From: Phlyctochytrium arcticum | Lineage: Eukaryota; Chytridiomycota; Chytridiomycetes; Chytridiales; Chytridiaceae | Reading direction: 5' to 3' | NCBI GenBank assembly: GCA_025602905.1 | Contig: JAHLKI010000026.1 | Span: 248,001-312,000 of the forward strand | Length of the DNA: 64,000 nucleotides | Part shown: one piece after another, positions 41,722-53,315 of the stretch | How the letters are laid out: each line of letters opens with the position of its first letter | How positions within the stretch are numbered: position 1 is the first letter of the stretch | Program-made: the position numbers and the translations under genes | The notes under the pieces: model-generated | Told to the model about the DNA's origin: nothing | The model's input: only the letters and a program-made list of their open reading frames with translations | Database searches by the model: none

Positions 41722-44269
41722 TCAAACGGCAGAGACGTTGAGCGCCGGATCGCTGCCCATATCATCCATTCCATCCAGCATCTCCCGCACTTGAGAGGCC
41801 GTCCACCGCATATTGGGATCGGGATCCAGGCACTTTTCCAGCAAGTGAACGATTGAGCTGTCAACAGGCTCTCCCGTCAAAAAGCGGAAGCGAGTAGTAG
41901 GTGGTTGCATAGAGGAACCCTTCCCGAAGCCATAGGATTTGGGGGGAGGCGGCTGTGAAGGATCTGGAGAACCCTCACCCATGACACATCCGAGCAAACT
42001 TCCCCACCGTTGAAGGCCACTCTCAAAGAAGCCCTTTCTCGCACCCATCATAAGTTGAATGGATGATCGAGCGCGTGGATACGGCATTTCACCGGTAATA
42101 AGGGTAAAGAGAGTGACGCCCAGAGAGTGGATGTCGACAGGAGTGGAGTACGCTCGACCGGGTATAAGAAGTTCTGGCGCTGAATAGGCTTCGGTGCCTC
42201 TTCCGAGGCCGTCAGAAAGGGTATATAGCTGCTGAGGCGGAACTGGTAGATGCGTCTGCGTTGGCGCCGGCGAAGTGGTCAGAGGAATAGCAGGTGCAGG
42301 AATAACAAGGGGGGTGGGCTTATTGCCGCGTGAAAGTGTAGGCGACGTGGGGGGCTGAGCAGAGGTAGATACTGCAGTCGATACGGGCTCGCGATTGGTT
42401 AGAAAGCAAGCGTTGCCAAAGTCGGCCAGTCGAGCATCCAAAAAGTCGGAAAGCTATTTCAAGACCATCCAGTTAGTCACTGACACGTACCGCAAAGTAA
42501 TGGTCATTCCATACCAAGATATTGTGCGGTTTGATATCGTGATGAACGATGCCAACTTGATGCATACACTCTACGGCGCTGGCCAACTGCCTGGCCCACT
42601 TTAACCACAACCTTCGACCCACGCTTTTCCGGTTTTGTCGCACCCAATCCCACATGTTGCCATTCGGCAGATACTCCAGCAGAATCAACAGCTGTGAATC
42701 TTCCAAGTTATCATCATTTTGTGAAGAGTCGAAGCCCGGTGACGATGGACATCCGGGGGATGATGCCGATGACAAGGAAGAGGGCGGGCGGGGGCGTACC
42801 GCCGACGGGAACGACCCCTTTCCAGCCAGCCGCTGTTGAAGCGCCGGGGATGCGTCATTCCGTTCATCCTTGGCGCCAATGAACTTGATAATATTGGAAT
42901 TGAGAGGACTGAGCCGGGTCAAAATATAAATTTCGGACAAACCGAGTTGCTGGGCCTCGGGGGTATGATGCAAACGTTTCACAGCGCAGGGGTGAAAATC
43001 TGGGGTGTCAGACGGCGATGATGCGCTAATGGAGGTGAGGGGTGTTATTGGTTGTGACTCTGCTCTTGGAGGGATGCCTCTTGATGTAGTAGCGGATCCA
43101 GGCAGAGGAGATGAACTTCGCGACGGAGGAAATGTTGGTGAATCTGCACTGGAGGCGAATAATGCTCGCTGGGGGCTTTGTGGCTCGCAGATCGTGTAGT
43201 ATCCAAGGTAAACAGAAGCATATCTTCCCTCGCCCAAAAAGTTGCGTTTCGTGGGTAAAAATGTCAATGATATGTTGTCCCAGATCGCAGGGGAGAAGAT
43301 GACTGGCACATCGTCGATTCCCATTGCCCGACGAAGAGCTTTAGCCTCAGCTGCAAGAAGCTGAGGGGATTTGCTGCGCGGTATATCTGAAATGGGTTTG
43401 TCGCCATCGTCGGGCGAACTTGGCTTTGGACTGAGAAACCCGTACTGGGATGAATCGAGCTCGATAAAACCTCTCGGAGCGGTGGTATTGACGTGAGTCA
43501 GATAGCCGACATTCACGTTGGGTTGAGGGGTTTCATAGGCAGAGGAACGGCGGCGGTCGGACTCTGCGGTCCTGTCATTGATGACAGAGGAATGCCCGCC
43601 AGTACCAGGTGTTACATCACGAGTTAGAGGCACGACTATAGAGCTCAAGTTATTTGCACCACTTGAATTGGCAAGTTCCTGTGGTGACTGCGCTGTTTCC
43701 AAGATTTGTCCATTGCGCAATGCCTGCAACTCCTCTTCGTTCATCCGTACAGCTGGTTTCAAAATCGCATGAGTAGTCTCAAAAATTGAGTTTCGGGAGG
43801 GTTTGGTCGCGGCTGGAACTGTTTGTTCTTGGGAACGAGATGGACTGGGCTGGGAACGGAAAAATATGGAATCTTCTTTGAAGTTTGGCGTGGGATCTAC
43901 AAGTTTGGTAGGCGTAAAATGTGATGCGCCTGCAAGCGGTGAAGAGAGAAGTGCAGGCGTTGAAGGTTTCGAGTCGTCTGATTTGCCATGCCCAACCCAG
44001 GCACCATCCAACACATTTGGGGGCATAAGAGTCTTCTCATCGATGTTCATGATTCCCCCAGCCTCTTCGTCCATTCTGATGATTCGTTTACCCGATCCAG
44101 TCTGAGGGACATGAAGCCCCAGTCCCTTTCCACTAGACAGATGGGAGCTCCTGGGATCGGTAATTGGTGCCTCTGTGTGGATTTGCTGATAATCCGATGG
44201 GACCAGGTTTGATGATAGAAGGAAAGAGGGATCGGAAGATGCAAAGCGTTGTGTACGTTCCTGTGGCAT
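41722..44269 (-). CDS. Serine/threonine protein kinase with long disordered N-terminus
   Basis: Two exons. Residues 1 to about 330 are Ser/Pro/Thr-rich and unstructured-looking. The kinase domain starts LGEGRYASVYLGYYT (Gly loop), then a Ser-rich insert before CAVKRLHHTPEAQQLGLSEI (catalytic Lys and alpha-C Glu). Then come LLILLEYLPNGNMWDWVRQN, HQVGIVHHDIKPHNILVWND (HxD with His in place of Arg), and after the intron DARLADFGNA (DFG). Another insert precedes YSAPELLIPGRAYSTPVDIH and SLGVTLFTLITGEMPY. The end contains CLDPDPNMRWTASQVREML. All catalytic residues are present. I cannot place it in a named subfamily; two inserts (about 42930-43150 and 42210-42380) make it distinctive. Confidence 0.88.
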
Positions 44270-44966
44270 GCTGGAATAATGGAATGGGTTTTACGCGCGA
44301 CCACGTTGCCAAAACCGTCCAATATAGAAAGACTTAAAACTGTAGGGTGCTTCTCCACATCAGCGTTGTATGCTCGACATTTATCATGCACTCCAGTTCA
44401 GTTACTTGGGGAAGACGGGAGGGTGGTTTCACTTTGACTCAAAGTGGGGAGTCTCGTGGCAAAGGCAATAACACAGATCAATTGTTCTTTTCGGCACAAA
44501 CAAACTAGTCTTCGACAAAACCAAACAATTAATTCGAAGTTACGCATAAAACATAGTGAAGGTCACGCCTTTGACCAAACCTACATCGTCCGCAATGACC
44601 GGCAACCGACTCGGGATTTATGGCATCAAACGTTCTGATTCAAAGAACAAAGACAAGCCTTGCCAATAGCGCATCGCACGATGAATGTCTGGTGAAAGCT
44701 ATTTAAGACAGTGGCCTGACTCTCTACAGGTGTGCACCCGCAATGTGCATGGCGTCAAGGACTGAAGGCGCTCCTTGGGTCCCAACGAGCCGACGCGACG
44801 GTGCGGGGGTTTGCTTACGCGGGGGCTAGGGCTGGCCCCCAAGTCACGTGCGCTGAATAGCCGGGGCCGGCAGCGATTCGGCGATCGACGGCCCATACAG
44901 ACGAATCCTTCTCTCTTTGCACGGGTATTAGCAGGACCGAATCCTCCTCCTAGCAAATCACACACC
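44270..44966. promoter_or_regulatory. Divergent region between the kinase and eS17, with pyrimidine element
   Basis: About 700 bp. Close to eS17 lies CTCTCTTTGCACG (44911-44923), nearly the same as the element before eS30 (9348-9358). A GGGGGCTAGGGCTGGCCCCC inverted repeat is visible at about 44822-44841. No gene was found. Confidence 0.4.
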
Positions 44967-45817
44967 ATGGTGAGTTTACGGCGACAGAACGGACGAATGA
45001 CGGACGAAAAGAAGAGACGATGAATAGTGGACGGACGGATGGATGGATGGGACGGATGGATGACCCAAACCTCAAGCCAAAAGCACGAATGCATGGACAC
45101 GACATTTGCCGAATTTTGCGACTTGGATGAACGACTAGGAAATATGCGGCAGTGCTGGCAATTGCTAAGGATTCGTCAATCAGAGGATTTCGTTGGAAAG
45201 GGAAGGGAGAAAATTGTGCGAAGCGAAATGAGCGGGAGGAGATCGAAACCAAAGCCGAACATGGAAGCATACACGGAGCGAATTGCTGAAGGAAATCTCT
45301 GAGGACTTTTACTGAATCTTCTGCCTCTTACAGGGTCGCGTTCGAACAAAGACCGTGAAGAAGGCCGCTCGCGTCATCATTGAGAAGTACTACCCCCGTC
45401 TCACTCTCGACTTCCAAACCAACAAGAAGATCGCTGATGAGGTCGCCATCATTGCTTCCAAGCGTCTTCGAAACAAGATTGCTGGTTTCACCACCCATTT
45501 GATGAAGCGTATTCAACGTGGACCCGTTCGTGGTATCTCCTTCAAGCTTCAGGAGGAGGAGCGTGAGCGCAAGGACCAGTTCGTTCCCGAGGTCTCTGCC
45601 CTTGCTGTTGAGTCCATCGAGATTGATGAGGACACCCAGGTATGCCATTGCTGGTTTCGTGGTCATGCAGACATACATGTTTACGCTCTCGATATAGTCT
45701 CTCCTCAAGGCCCTGAACATGGAGAACATCCCCAACTTGACCCTTATCTCCAACGCAGCACCCGTCGAGGCCCGCGTTCCTGGTGCCAACTTCCGTGACA
45801 ACCGTGAACGTCGTTAA
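44967..45817 (+). CDS. RPS17: 40S ribosomal protein eS17 (RPS17)
   Basis: Three exons: 44967-44969 (ATG only, donor GTGAGT), 45334-45639 and 45698-45817, giving 142 residues. The product reads [80 protein letters not shown], and ends FRDNRERR. This is the complete eS17 family sequence. The first intron is 364 bp and contains GGAC/GGAT short repeats (45030-45065); the second is 58 bp. Small-subunit structural protein. Confidence 0.96.
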
Positions 45818-46161
45818 TTTGTATAGGCGTTGCTGTTGACCCTGCAGAATAGAGCTCTAATGCAATGTTCTGCATTTTGTCATTTGTTTATTACGGTGAT
45901 ATGTATAGTTGTTTGAGGAATTAAGTTCAGCGTGTGCGGTTGCGGTTGCTCGTGGCAAAAGAATCGCTCTTCGACTTGGCCCAGGACTTGGCCTGCGTAA
46001 GGCTTTTATTCATGACAGGCTGATAAAGCATGGACGTTGGACGTGCAGCATTGTTCAGAGTTTGATGAACAGGTTTTACCGTACAAGGGGAGAAATGCAC
46101 TGTGCAGAGGGACTGGGACCTAATTCTACCACGCTCCGTAATTGAGTTGGATTTCAGTTGC
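45818..46161. other. Convergent intergenic region
   Basis: About 340 bp between eS17 and PRP4 3' ends. No feature was recognised. Confidence 0.5.
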
Positions 46162-48285
46162 TCAATCCTCATAGGAAGTCGACTCGTCTGTCGAATACAG
46201 TTTGAAGGTGCGGTCATATGATGCCGTCGCAATATACCGTCCATCTGAAGGATGATCATGATTAGAGCAGGTAACAGATTGAAAAAGTAATTCAAAAAAC
46301 TTACCTCCGGAAACGTCACAACCCATCACCTTCCCTTCCAAACCGGCCAAAGACTTGACGGGCTTAAAATCCCCATCTGTCCAGACCTTGCACGTGCCAT
46401 CATAAGACGAGGACACCAAGAATGAGCCATCCAGAAGATGGCGTCGCAGTGGCCGGCCTTCCGCCGGGGGTAAGCCAAAGTAGCGTTCGGAGTCTGATGT
46501 TGTTAGAGTTGGGAGGGGAGTCAGCGTGGGATCGGGCTTGATGTGTGTAGAGATGGGGGAGTCGGTTTTCATTGCCGCAGCGCCGTTGGGCGTTGGGGAC
46601 TGGGGGGTTGCGGGTAAGCCATTATCATCAGACGGAGATGTCTCCATAGGTTCATCTCGGAAGTTCCATGTTGGGTCTCTTTTCCGCTCAAAGTTTTCGC
46701 CTGCGTGCCAGTACCGAACTTGACTAACAATATTGGTATGTGCAGGGACCGTATAAAGACAACGCGCTGCCCGCATGTCCCAGATTCGTATTGAGTTGTC
46801 TTCGCTACCAGTCGCCACGTGATAGCCGTTGGGTGACCAGTCAAGGCAAAGGATGTGCTTGACGTGCCCTTTGAGAACCATGATGGACCGCCCAGTTCGT
46901 AGATCCCAAACACGGCCAATGGAATCTCGTCCTCCCGTCGCGGCAAGAGCACCGTCATTTTGGAAACCAAGCGCAAAAATTTCGCGCGAGTGGCCTTCCT
47001 GGAGTAGCAGTTCCTGGGTGGTCTGTGTGTCAAACAGTCGCCATGTAGAGTCCACCGACGCGGTGCCAACAAACTTCCCCGATGGGTGGAAAGCAACGCG
47101 GGTCACTCGCAATTCATGACCAGTCAAAGATGCTAGAGGTGCTTCGGATGTAAAATTCCACAAATGTACGGAGCCATCAGCGGCTCCGCTGGCAAGATTG
47201 ACGGCGGATGGGGATTGGGTGATGGTGGATTGTGGATGGAACGCTAGGCCACTGACTCGCTCATTATGACCTTTGAGGGTATGGATTTGGTTGCTGTCGG
47301 GAACACTCCAAAGCTTGACGGTCCCGCTCCAAGCGGCAGTCGCGAGGACCCGCGAGTTGGGTGAGAATGTAATGCTGGTCAGAGGGCGCTCATCGCCGTA
47401 TTGCAATCCGTTTGGTTCAAAGGTCTTCAAATGGGTATACCATTCATGCCGCATCTTTTTACGCTGTCCATAAGGAAGCTCCAACTCGCGCCTGTGGGCT
47501 GCCAGTCGATTCTTTGCTCTGTTTTGTTCATCAGAATGAACATGTATTCCGATACAAGACTTCAACTCACCTTGATATGGAAAACCGTGTAATATCGCGC
47601 CGAGCTGTAAGCAGCTCTATAGGTCCTGGTGTATAAAATTCCTCCTCTGGTTCCTCTTGCTCCTCCTCCTCTTCTGAAGATTCCTCCTCATCGACCTCCA
47701 TCTCATCCGGCGCCTCATGGATTTTGCGAGCCAAGACTTCACGAAGACGATCACGTCGCTCTGCTGGCTGCACACATGATAGTAAGAAACATGAATCAGA
47801 CCAAATGTATAATGGACAAATGCCCTGTGTCACTTTTGAGTACTTACCCCTTCACCGAACAATGTCATTGGCTCCCCTTCTTCACGCAACCGTGCCCGGA
47901 CACGGATGTCATCGGTAGGGACCGCAACCTTCCGAGCGATTCGTTTCCGTTCAAATTGCTCCATAATTGCTTGCTGCTCAGCCTGACTTCGTGTAGCGGG
48001 CTCCGCATGTTCAAAGTCTTCCTCGCCTGTTGGAGCAAACACAGACATTATTTTGAGATCACCACCCAATTTCCAGAATGCAGACATACCCAGATCATCC
48101 AGAGTCAATCCCCCACCCTGAACACAGCAATAAGACAAGAAGAAGTTAGCCCGCGTCTCTTGTCCTTCAGTGTATCAAGCTGATCTTACCGGCCCACTGC
48201 TACTCCCTCCGCCCCGGACTACCCGTTCATTCTCCTCCAGACTTCCATAATGTACCCGCTGCTTCCCAAGAAGGTCTTGCGCCAT
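46162..48285 (-). CDS. PRP4: U4/U6 small nuclear ribonucleoprotein PRP4 (PRPF4)
   Basis: U4/U6 di-snRNP protein. Exon 1 (start 48285) is MAQDLLGKQRVHYGSLEENE. The SFM/PRP4-like domain follows: PTDDIRVRARLREEGEPMTL with FGEG, then a junction to PAERRDRLREVLARKI. An acidic stretch (EESSEEEEEQEEPEEE) precedes the helical linker (NRLAAHRRELELPYGQRKKM). Seven WD40 repeats follow, for example SITFSPNSRVLATAAWSGTV, SGAADGSVHLWNF, GTASVDSTWRLFDTQ, GGRDSIGRVWDL, GSEDNSIRIWDM, SSYDGTCKVW and ATASYDRTFKLYS. Between blades 5 and 6 is a long insert (about 46700-46440) rich in Pro/Ser/Thr not seen in the core family. The last intron (60 bp) is stop-free in frame. Confidence 0.93.
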
Positions 48286-48513
48286 GTTGAGGTCCCTCTG
48301 TCCTCCTCGGCCAGTGAACCGAATGTACTAAGGTGATAGTAAGTGCTGTTGAGGTAAAATGTAGCGTTGAATGTTCAATTGTTCATTTGGTTGTCATGGC
48401 GCAGCCCTCGCGAGTTTCAATCGCATTTCACAAACGCTTTTCTCGAAAAATCAAATTACGGGGCAGGTTTGTATTTACTTCTATCTATTTGCACCCTCTC
48501 CGGAACCGCAACA

Positions 48514-49360
48514 ATGGCCGCAACGAATGATCTTCTACCGGACATGGAGGCTATTTTGAATTCCTTGGAGACGGTCGTGGCCCAGGTTGATAGTCTTCTC
48601 CAACCCGCTCTGGAGGTACCGCTCGACGTACAGCTAGGAAAACTGGAACCTATGCAGAGAGCCCAACTGGAGGTGTTGATGGCCTTTGCTATAAATACTA
48701 TAATATTTGGTGAGATTTGATCACCGGTCTCTGAGCATACGTCCTGAACTGTCATTAACTTTTGAGGCTTTGATAGTGTTCCTCAAGATGAACGGGGTCT
48801 CACCGCAGGATCACCCCGTCAAAAGAGAACTGGATAGAATAAAAACATACTTTGTTAAATTGAAGCAAGCGGCGGGACTTAACAAAGGTAAGGGAAGAGC
48901 TTGCTATCCCTTTGCAATCCGCGGTTGTCTAATTTCTTGTGATATTCAAGCACCAATGAAAATAGACAAAGCAGCATCGAAACGATTCGTATTCAATGCT
49001 CTTGCCGGAAACTCAGAAACAAATGGTAGGCTCATTCGGCATTCTTATCGGTGAAAATCGAACTCATTAAGTTGTTAAATAGAGGAGATCAAGAAACGCA
49101 AACGCGATGCCGAAGCTACCAACTTTCTCTCCTCCATCACTACCCCCGCTGCTGCCCCCTCACCCGCGGCAAAAGCTGCTCCCTCAACTCCTGTCTCCGC
49201 AAAGCCCGGCTCGGATGCTGAAATGATTGTCATCTCATCAGAATCAGAATCACCAAACAGTGGTGCGTCACCAGCAGGCACGCCTAGCCTGGAGCCGGCG
49301 AAAAAGAAGAAGAAGAAGAAGTCCAAGAAGGGCAATAAGAGCGAAACTGCAGGCAATTGA
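48514..49360 (+). CDS. LRP1: C1D / LRP1 (Rrp47) exosome cofactor
   Basis: Nuclear exosome (Rrp6) cofactor for rRNA, snRNA and snoRNA 3' processing. Exons give MAATNDLLPDMEAILNSLET, VVAQVDSLLQPALEVPLDVQ, LEPMQRAQLEVLMAFAINTI; after an intron, VFLKMNGVSPQDHPVKRELD, RIKTYFVKLKQAAG; then KIDKAASKRFVFNALAG. This is the Sas10/C1D helical domain in full, including 'L-x-x-NG-x-x-x-x-DHPV-K-x-EL-x-R-x-K-x-Y'. The C-terminus is Ala/Pro/Ser-rich with a run of Lys (AKKKKKKKSKKGNK), suited to RNA binding. Stop at 49358-49360. Confidence 0.9.
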
Positions 49361-49500
49361 TATCAATAGCAGCATGTGTTGGAGGGGTCTTGAAAGATAC
49401 TACATCCCACCATGAAGCGGACGGCACATGTTCTCCATCATCTCCTCAACTTGTACATAAAGCATCGTTAATTAATTTATTTCATCGTTCCTCGTCTACG

Positions 49501-51444
49501 ATGGTCTACAGCCCTGGACACTTGATGGACCGCCAAATGTCGCTGTCAAACCCTAACGGTATACCTGGTGTGACGTGCAATAGGTGACAGCGAGGGCGTT
49601 GAAGGTGAAAACTGGGAAACTGGAGTTGATCCCGCAGGCATCGCGAAAGAAAGATCTTGAACACGAACCTAACCGGACCGATACTATCGATAGTACGCGA
49701 GAGTCGTTACGATGCGCGCCAAGACAGTCTTTGATTGCGCCGGAGATTCGGTGGATGAATTGTCGTTTCGATCAGGAGAAATCATATCAGACGGTTGGTT
49801 GCTTTAAGAGCTTTACATGCGGCGAGGTACTCAAATCATCATTCTAGTCAAGCCAGCAGACGATGAGGGCTGGTTTCGGGGAACACTGAATGGGAGAACA
49901 GGAATCTTTCCCGGCAACTATGTGGAATTTGACAAGGAAGAGGTAAGATACAACCCTACAGCTACATGGTACTAGAAAAAAGACCTAATGACTCTTGATT
50001 TTTTTAGCCGAAAACAGCGCCTGGAATACCTGCTAGGACCGCTACGGGCAGAAGTGTTTCTGGAGGTGCTGCTGCAGGACTGACGGTATACATCTTGATT
50101 ACTCTATGCATAGTTGGCAAACCCTCATTCTTTGAGACAGAGCTCGGCGTCGACAACACCTTTACCCCGCTCATTTTCACAATCATCGCTCGGCTCGGCA
50201 TCCAATACTCCACCTCAAACATCTTCGCCATCACTGCCCCGCCTTCGACAGGCCCCCAAACCCGCTGACTTTGCTGGAAGTAATGATACAAAGGGGAATG
50301 AGGAGTCAATCAGCAGTGGTAGCACATCCGATACTGCTGCTTGGGCGCAAAAGAAATTGGCCGCTCACAATACACGAGCCGCCTTGAGAGAAAAGAGTGA
50401 CGCGATGGTCAAACAGGGTCGAGACTCGATCGTTGGAGGAAGTCGCGTAGCTTCCGGTGGTGAAGGAGATGGTCAAGCTGCGCTTGCGAGAGTCATGAGT
50501 CGCTCCGTGAGCGGCTCTAGTATAGCAAGTTCGAATGGCGCTGGAGGCAACCCTGCTGTTGCGACTTTGCGGAACAAGTTTGCGGGACTCAGTACTTCAG
50601 AGTCAGACTCGTTCAATGACCCATCAGTGGCCAAAACGTCCGGTACAGCAGGTCCTCCAATTGCCAAGCGCGCAGCACTTATGCAGTCCAACGACTTTTC
50701 GCGAGCGCCCCCTCCGCCAACACGGCCATCTCGACCGCAGGATGCTCGTCCAGAGTCTGACGAAAGCGATGAGCCAGCCAAATTACTTAAGCCCTCTGAA
50801 TTGCGCGCTCGAGGAGGAGGACCCTTTGGATCTCCAAGCTCCACTCCACCGGTTGCGTCGCGTCCACAACCGCCAGCAACATCGTCAGGGGTAACTAAAT
50901 CACCCCCAGCATCAGCTGCGCAAGCTGCACCACCTTTACCTTCCCGCCCGCCTGCCGGCGGACCGTCCACTGCTGCTCCACCTAGTCAACCCCTCCCTCC
51001 TCCCCGACCGGTTCCACCGCGTCCTACACCTTCACAGACACCCTCTCCTGTGCCGTCTTCAACCTCATCTCTTCCGCCACCGTCTCATGATCATCTGACT
51101 CGGTATACAACACTATTTTCCCAGACCGACACGCAACATCGCGGATATATTGATGGCGACACAACGCGTCAGCTTTGGTTTCGGTCTGGCATCGACGCTA
51201 AAACTCTGGGCCTCGTCTGGTATTTGACCATCATAATTACTCCATTTCAATGTTGGTTTACTCATCATAATTTCTCTCCTGTAGGAATGCGAGCGATCGA
51301 ACGGATGACGGGCTTTTGGATCGCCGCGAGTTTTGTATCGGAATGTATTTAATCGACCTACACTTGGGAGGGGCGTTGCCCGTCATCCCAAGTCAGGTAC
51401 CTAGTCACATTGTGGATGCGGTCGTCAGGGCAGTCGATGTATAA
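49501..51444 (+). CDS. SH3 - proline-rich - EH-domain protein, probably endocytosis/actin
   Basis: The N-terminal SH3 domain spans introns: VFDCAGDSVDELSFRSGEII, then DVKPADDEGWFRGTLNGRTG and IFPGNYVEF. The next exons give a Ser-rich linker with SDTAAWAQKKLAAHNTRAAL, then long proline-rich tracts (APPPPTRPSRPQ; PLPPPRPVPPRPTPSQTPSP). The C-terminus is an EH/EF-hand-like domain: RYTTLFSQTDTQHRGYIDGD, then after an intron NASDRTDDGLLDRREFCIGM and YLIDLHLGGALP, stop at 51442-51444. EH domains bind NPF peptides and occur in Pan1/Ede1/intersectin. The start is uncertain: ATG 49501 leads to MVYSPGHLMDRQ but the join to the SH3 exon (at 49731) can be made in more than one way. Confidence 0.72.
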
Positions 51445-51876
51445 AGCAATTACAATGTAGAGCTTTCTAGTAAAGCTGTGGGAATATTCAACTGCGCGCA
51501 AAATTGCCCGATCTTCACTGCAGTCTTTGCCATCTACAGCTCGCCTCGTATCTCATTGTTTATTAGTGCAGATCACAATAGAAGCCTTGGCCATATTCCG
51601 GGTAGTCTGTCGAAGCATTAGGTAATCACCGAACGCCAACCTCCGCAAACTCCGGTCCTTGTTGCCAAAAACCGCCGGGTGCTGGATCCCTAAAAACAAA
51701 CGTCGAGGCTGGGGCTATGGGGGTTATGTTATTGACCTTTAGCATGATAGAAACCACACTTCGGTATGGCATTACTCTGCTGCTGTACTCGACAATATGA
51801 AATCAACTGCATAAAGAAATTTACATGTTCAAAGTCTCTTAAACGATAGTTATTGACCTGCACAGACCGTATCCAG
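51445..51876. other. Intergenic region
   Basis: About 430 bp between the EH-domain gene and the next gene on the same strand. Nothing was recognised. Confidence 0.5.
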
Positions 51877-52433
51877 ATGGGACACTATCGTCCGCTCCGA
51901 CCGATATTGGTCCTCATTCTGATTGTGACCTTGGCAAGCTGCATCAGTCCGGTCGCCGCCATCTGTCGGTGTGAATGTGGCGGAATAACATTTGGCGAGG
52001 TTGGCAATGGGGATTGCACGTACGTTTCTTGGGCTTTCTTTGGCTGGATTGGAAAATAATTTCCACCCTTGTTTTCCACGTTTTCAGCGTAGACGCATGT
52101 CGGACTCAGCATACCGGGTGGGGATGTCATGGTCCGTGGACGGCTCACTACTTTCCACTCGCAAGGATTATTGGTGCCACATTAGGAAGTTTGGAAGCTC
52201 TATTGATATTTCTGAGGACGGCATCGTGCATATATGTACGGCACTTCAAGGCACTGGCACAAATTCGATTTGATCTGGAGCTCCGAGCGAGCGCTGGATG
52301 TGCAAACGCACCAACGGTGGAAGGGCGCTCGTCGGTGGTAAAATCGGCGGTTATGACCAGAGAGGAAAGCGATTATCCCCTCTTTGCGCGAGACATTTCA
52401 TCGGTTGGGACAACTTTGGACCGTATAAGTTGA
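51877..52433 (+). CDS. Orphan type I membrane protein with small Cys-rich ectodomain
   Basis: Two exons. Exon 1 from ATG 51877 encodes a signal peptide (LRPILVLILIVTLASCISPV) and ICRCECGGITFGEVGNGDCT; the donor GTACGT near 52020 joins acceptor TTTCAG near 52087. Exon 2 gives VDACRTQHTGWGCHGPW, a transmembrane segment around RIIGATLGSLEALLIFLRTA, and a cytosolic tail with Ser/Thr-rich ends (SDYPLFARDISSVGTTLD) to stop at 52433. Seven or so ectodomain cysteines within about 45 residues suggest a disulphide-bonded knot. The coding frame stays open through exon 2 and both junction bases fit. No family recognised. Confidence 0.6.
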
Positions 52434-52533
52434 ACGACGGATTCTTTGGTTCGTGTAGACATTGTGTTTTATGATGATGCTGATCAAGGATGCGAATATA
52501 AAAAGAAACTACAAGAAAATGGTATACATAAGT

Positions 52534-53315
52534 TTAAGAAGATGCGGAAGGTTTGGAAAGGGTCAGAAGTTGGTTGTCTACAAGGTATGTGACAATCTTC
52601 TTTACTGATTCTTCGACCGACAACAGGTCGGATCGGAGATGAATTTCGGGCTTGGCGGGGGCTTCGTAAGGAGCATCGATCCCGGTGAACTCTAAACATG
52701 GGATTGTTGAGCCAATGTACCAACTTTAACAATGACTTCAAAAAACCCACCTTTGATCTCGCCGTTGCGGGCTTTTTTGTACAATCCCTTGGGATCTCGC
52801 TGTTCGGCGACTTCAAGGGGCACCTCCACGTAGACTTCGACGAATGGTATACCAGCTTTGACATGAACCTCACGCGCAGCCTCTCGATCCGCCTGATACG
52901 GCGATATGAAGCTCGTAACGGATACAATGGCAGCATCCGAAAAGAGCTTGGCAACTTCGGCAATTCGGCGAATGTTTTCGGTACGGTCTGATGGCGAGAA
53001 GCCCAAATTCTTGTTTAGACCAAAACGGATGTTGTCACCGTCAAGACGATACGCTGGGATTTTGAGGTGGAGGAGGTGTTGTTCGAGGGCAGAGGCGATG
53101 GTTGATTTTCCAGAAGCGGAGAGACCGGTGAGCCAAATGGTCAATCCCTACAATTACATAGATCGATTTGTTTACGCTGAGTTTTCAAAGTAGAATGATG
53201 ACTGTATCCTCACCTTTTGGCCCAAAATGCTCTCACGCTCTGTTCGAGAGACGGCACCTTCATGCCATGTTATGTTTGTGGCCTTGACTTCTTCAGCTGC
53301 TGTTGTTGCCGTCAT
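52534..53315 (-). CDS. MET14: Adenylyl-sulfate kinase (APS kinase, MET14)
   Basis: Phosphorylates APS to PAPS in sulfate assimilation. The first exon starts at 53315 ([12 protein letters not shown]), continuing [20 protein letters not shown]. Then come the P-loop [75 protein letters not shown], and the lid [16 protein letters not shown] last exon gives [20 protein letters not shown] and ends SKPSASS. All APS-kinase motifs are intact; there is no fused ATP sulfurylase. Three exons or more with short introns. Confidence 0.95.
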
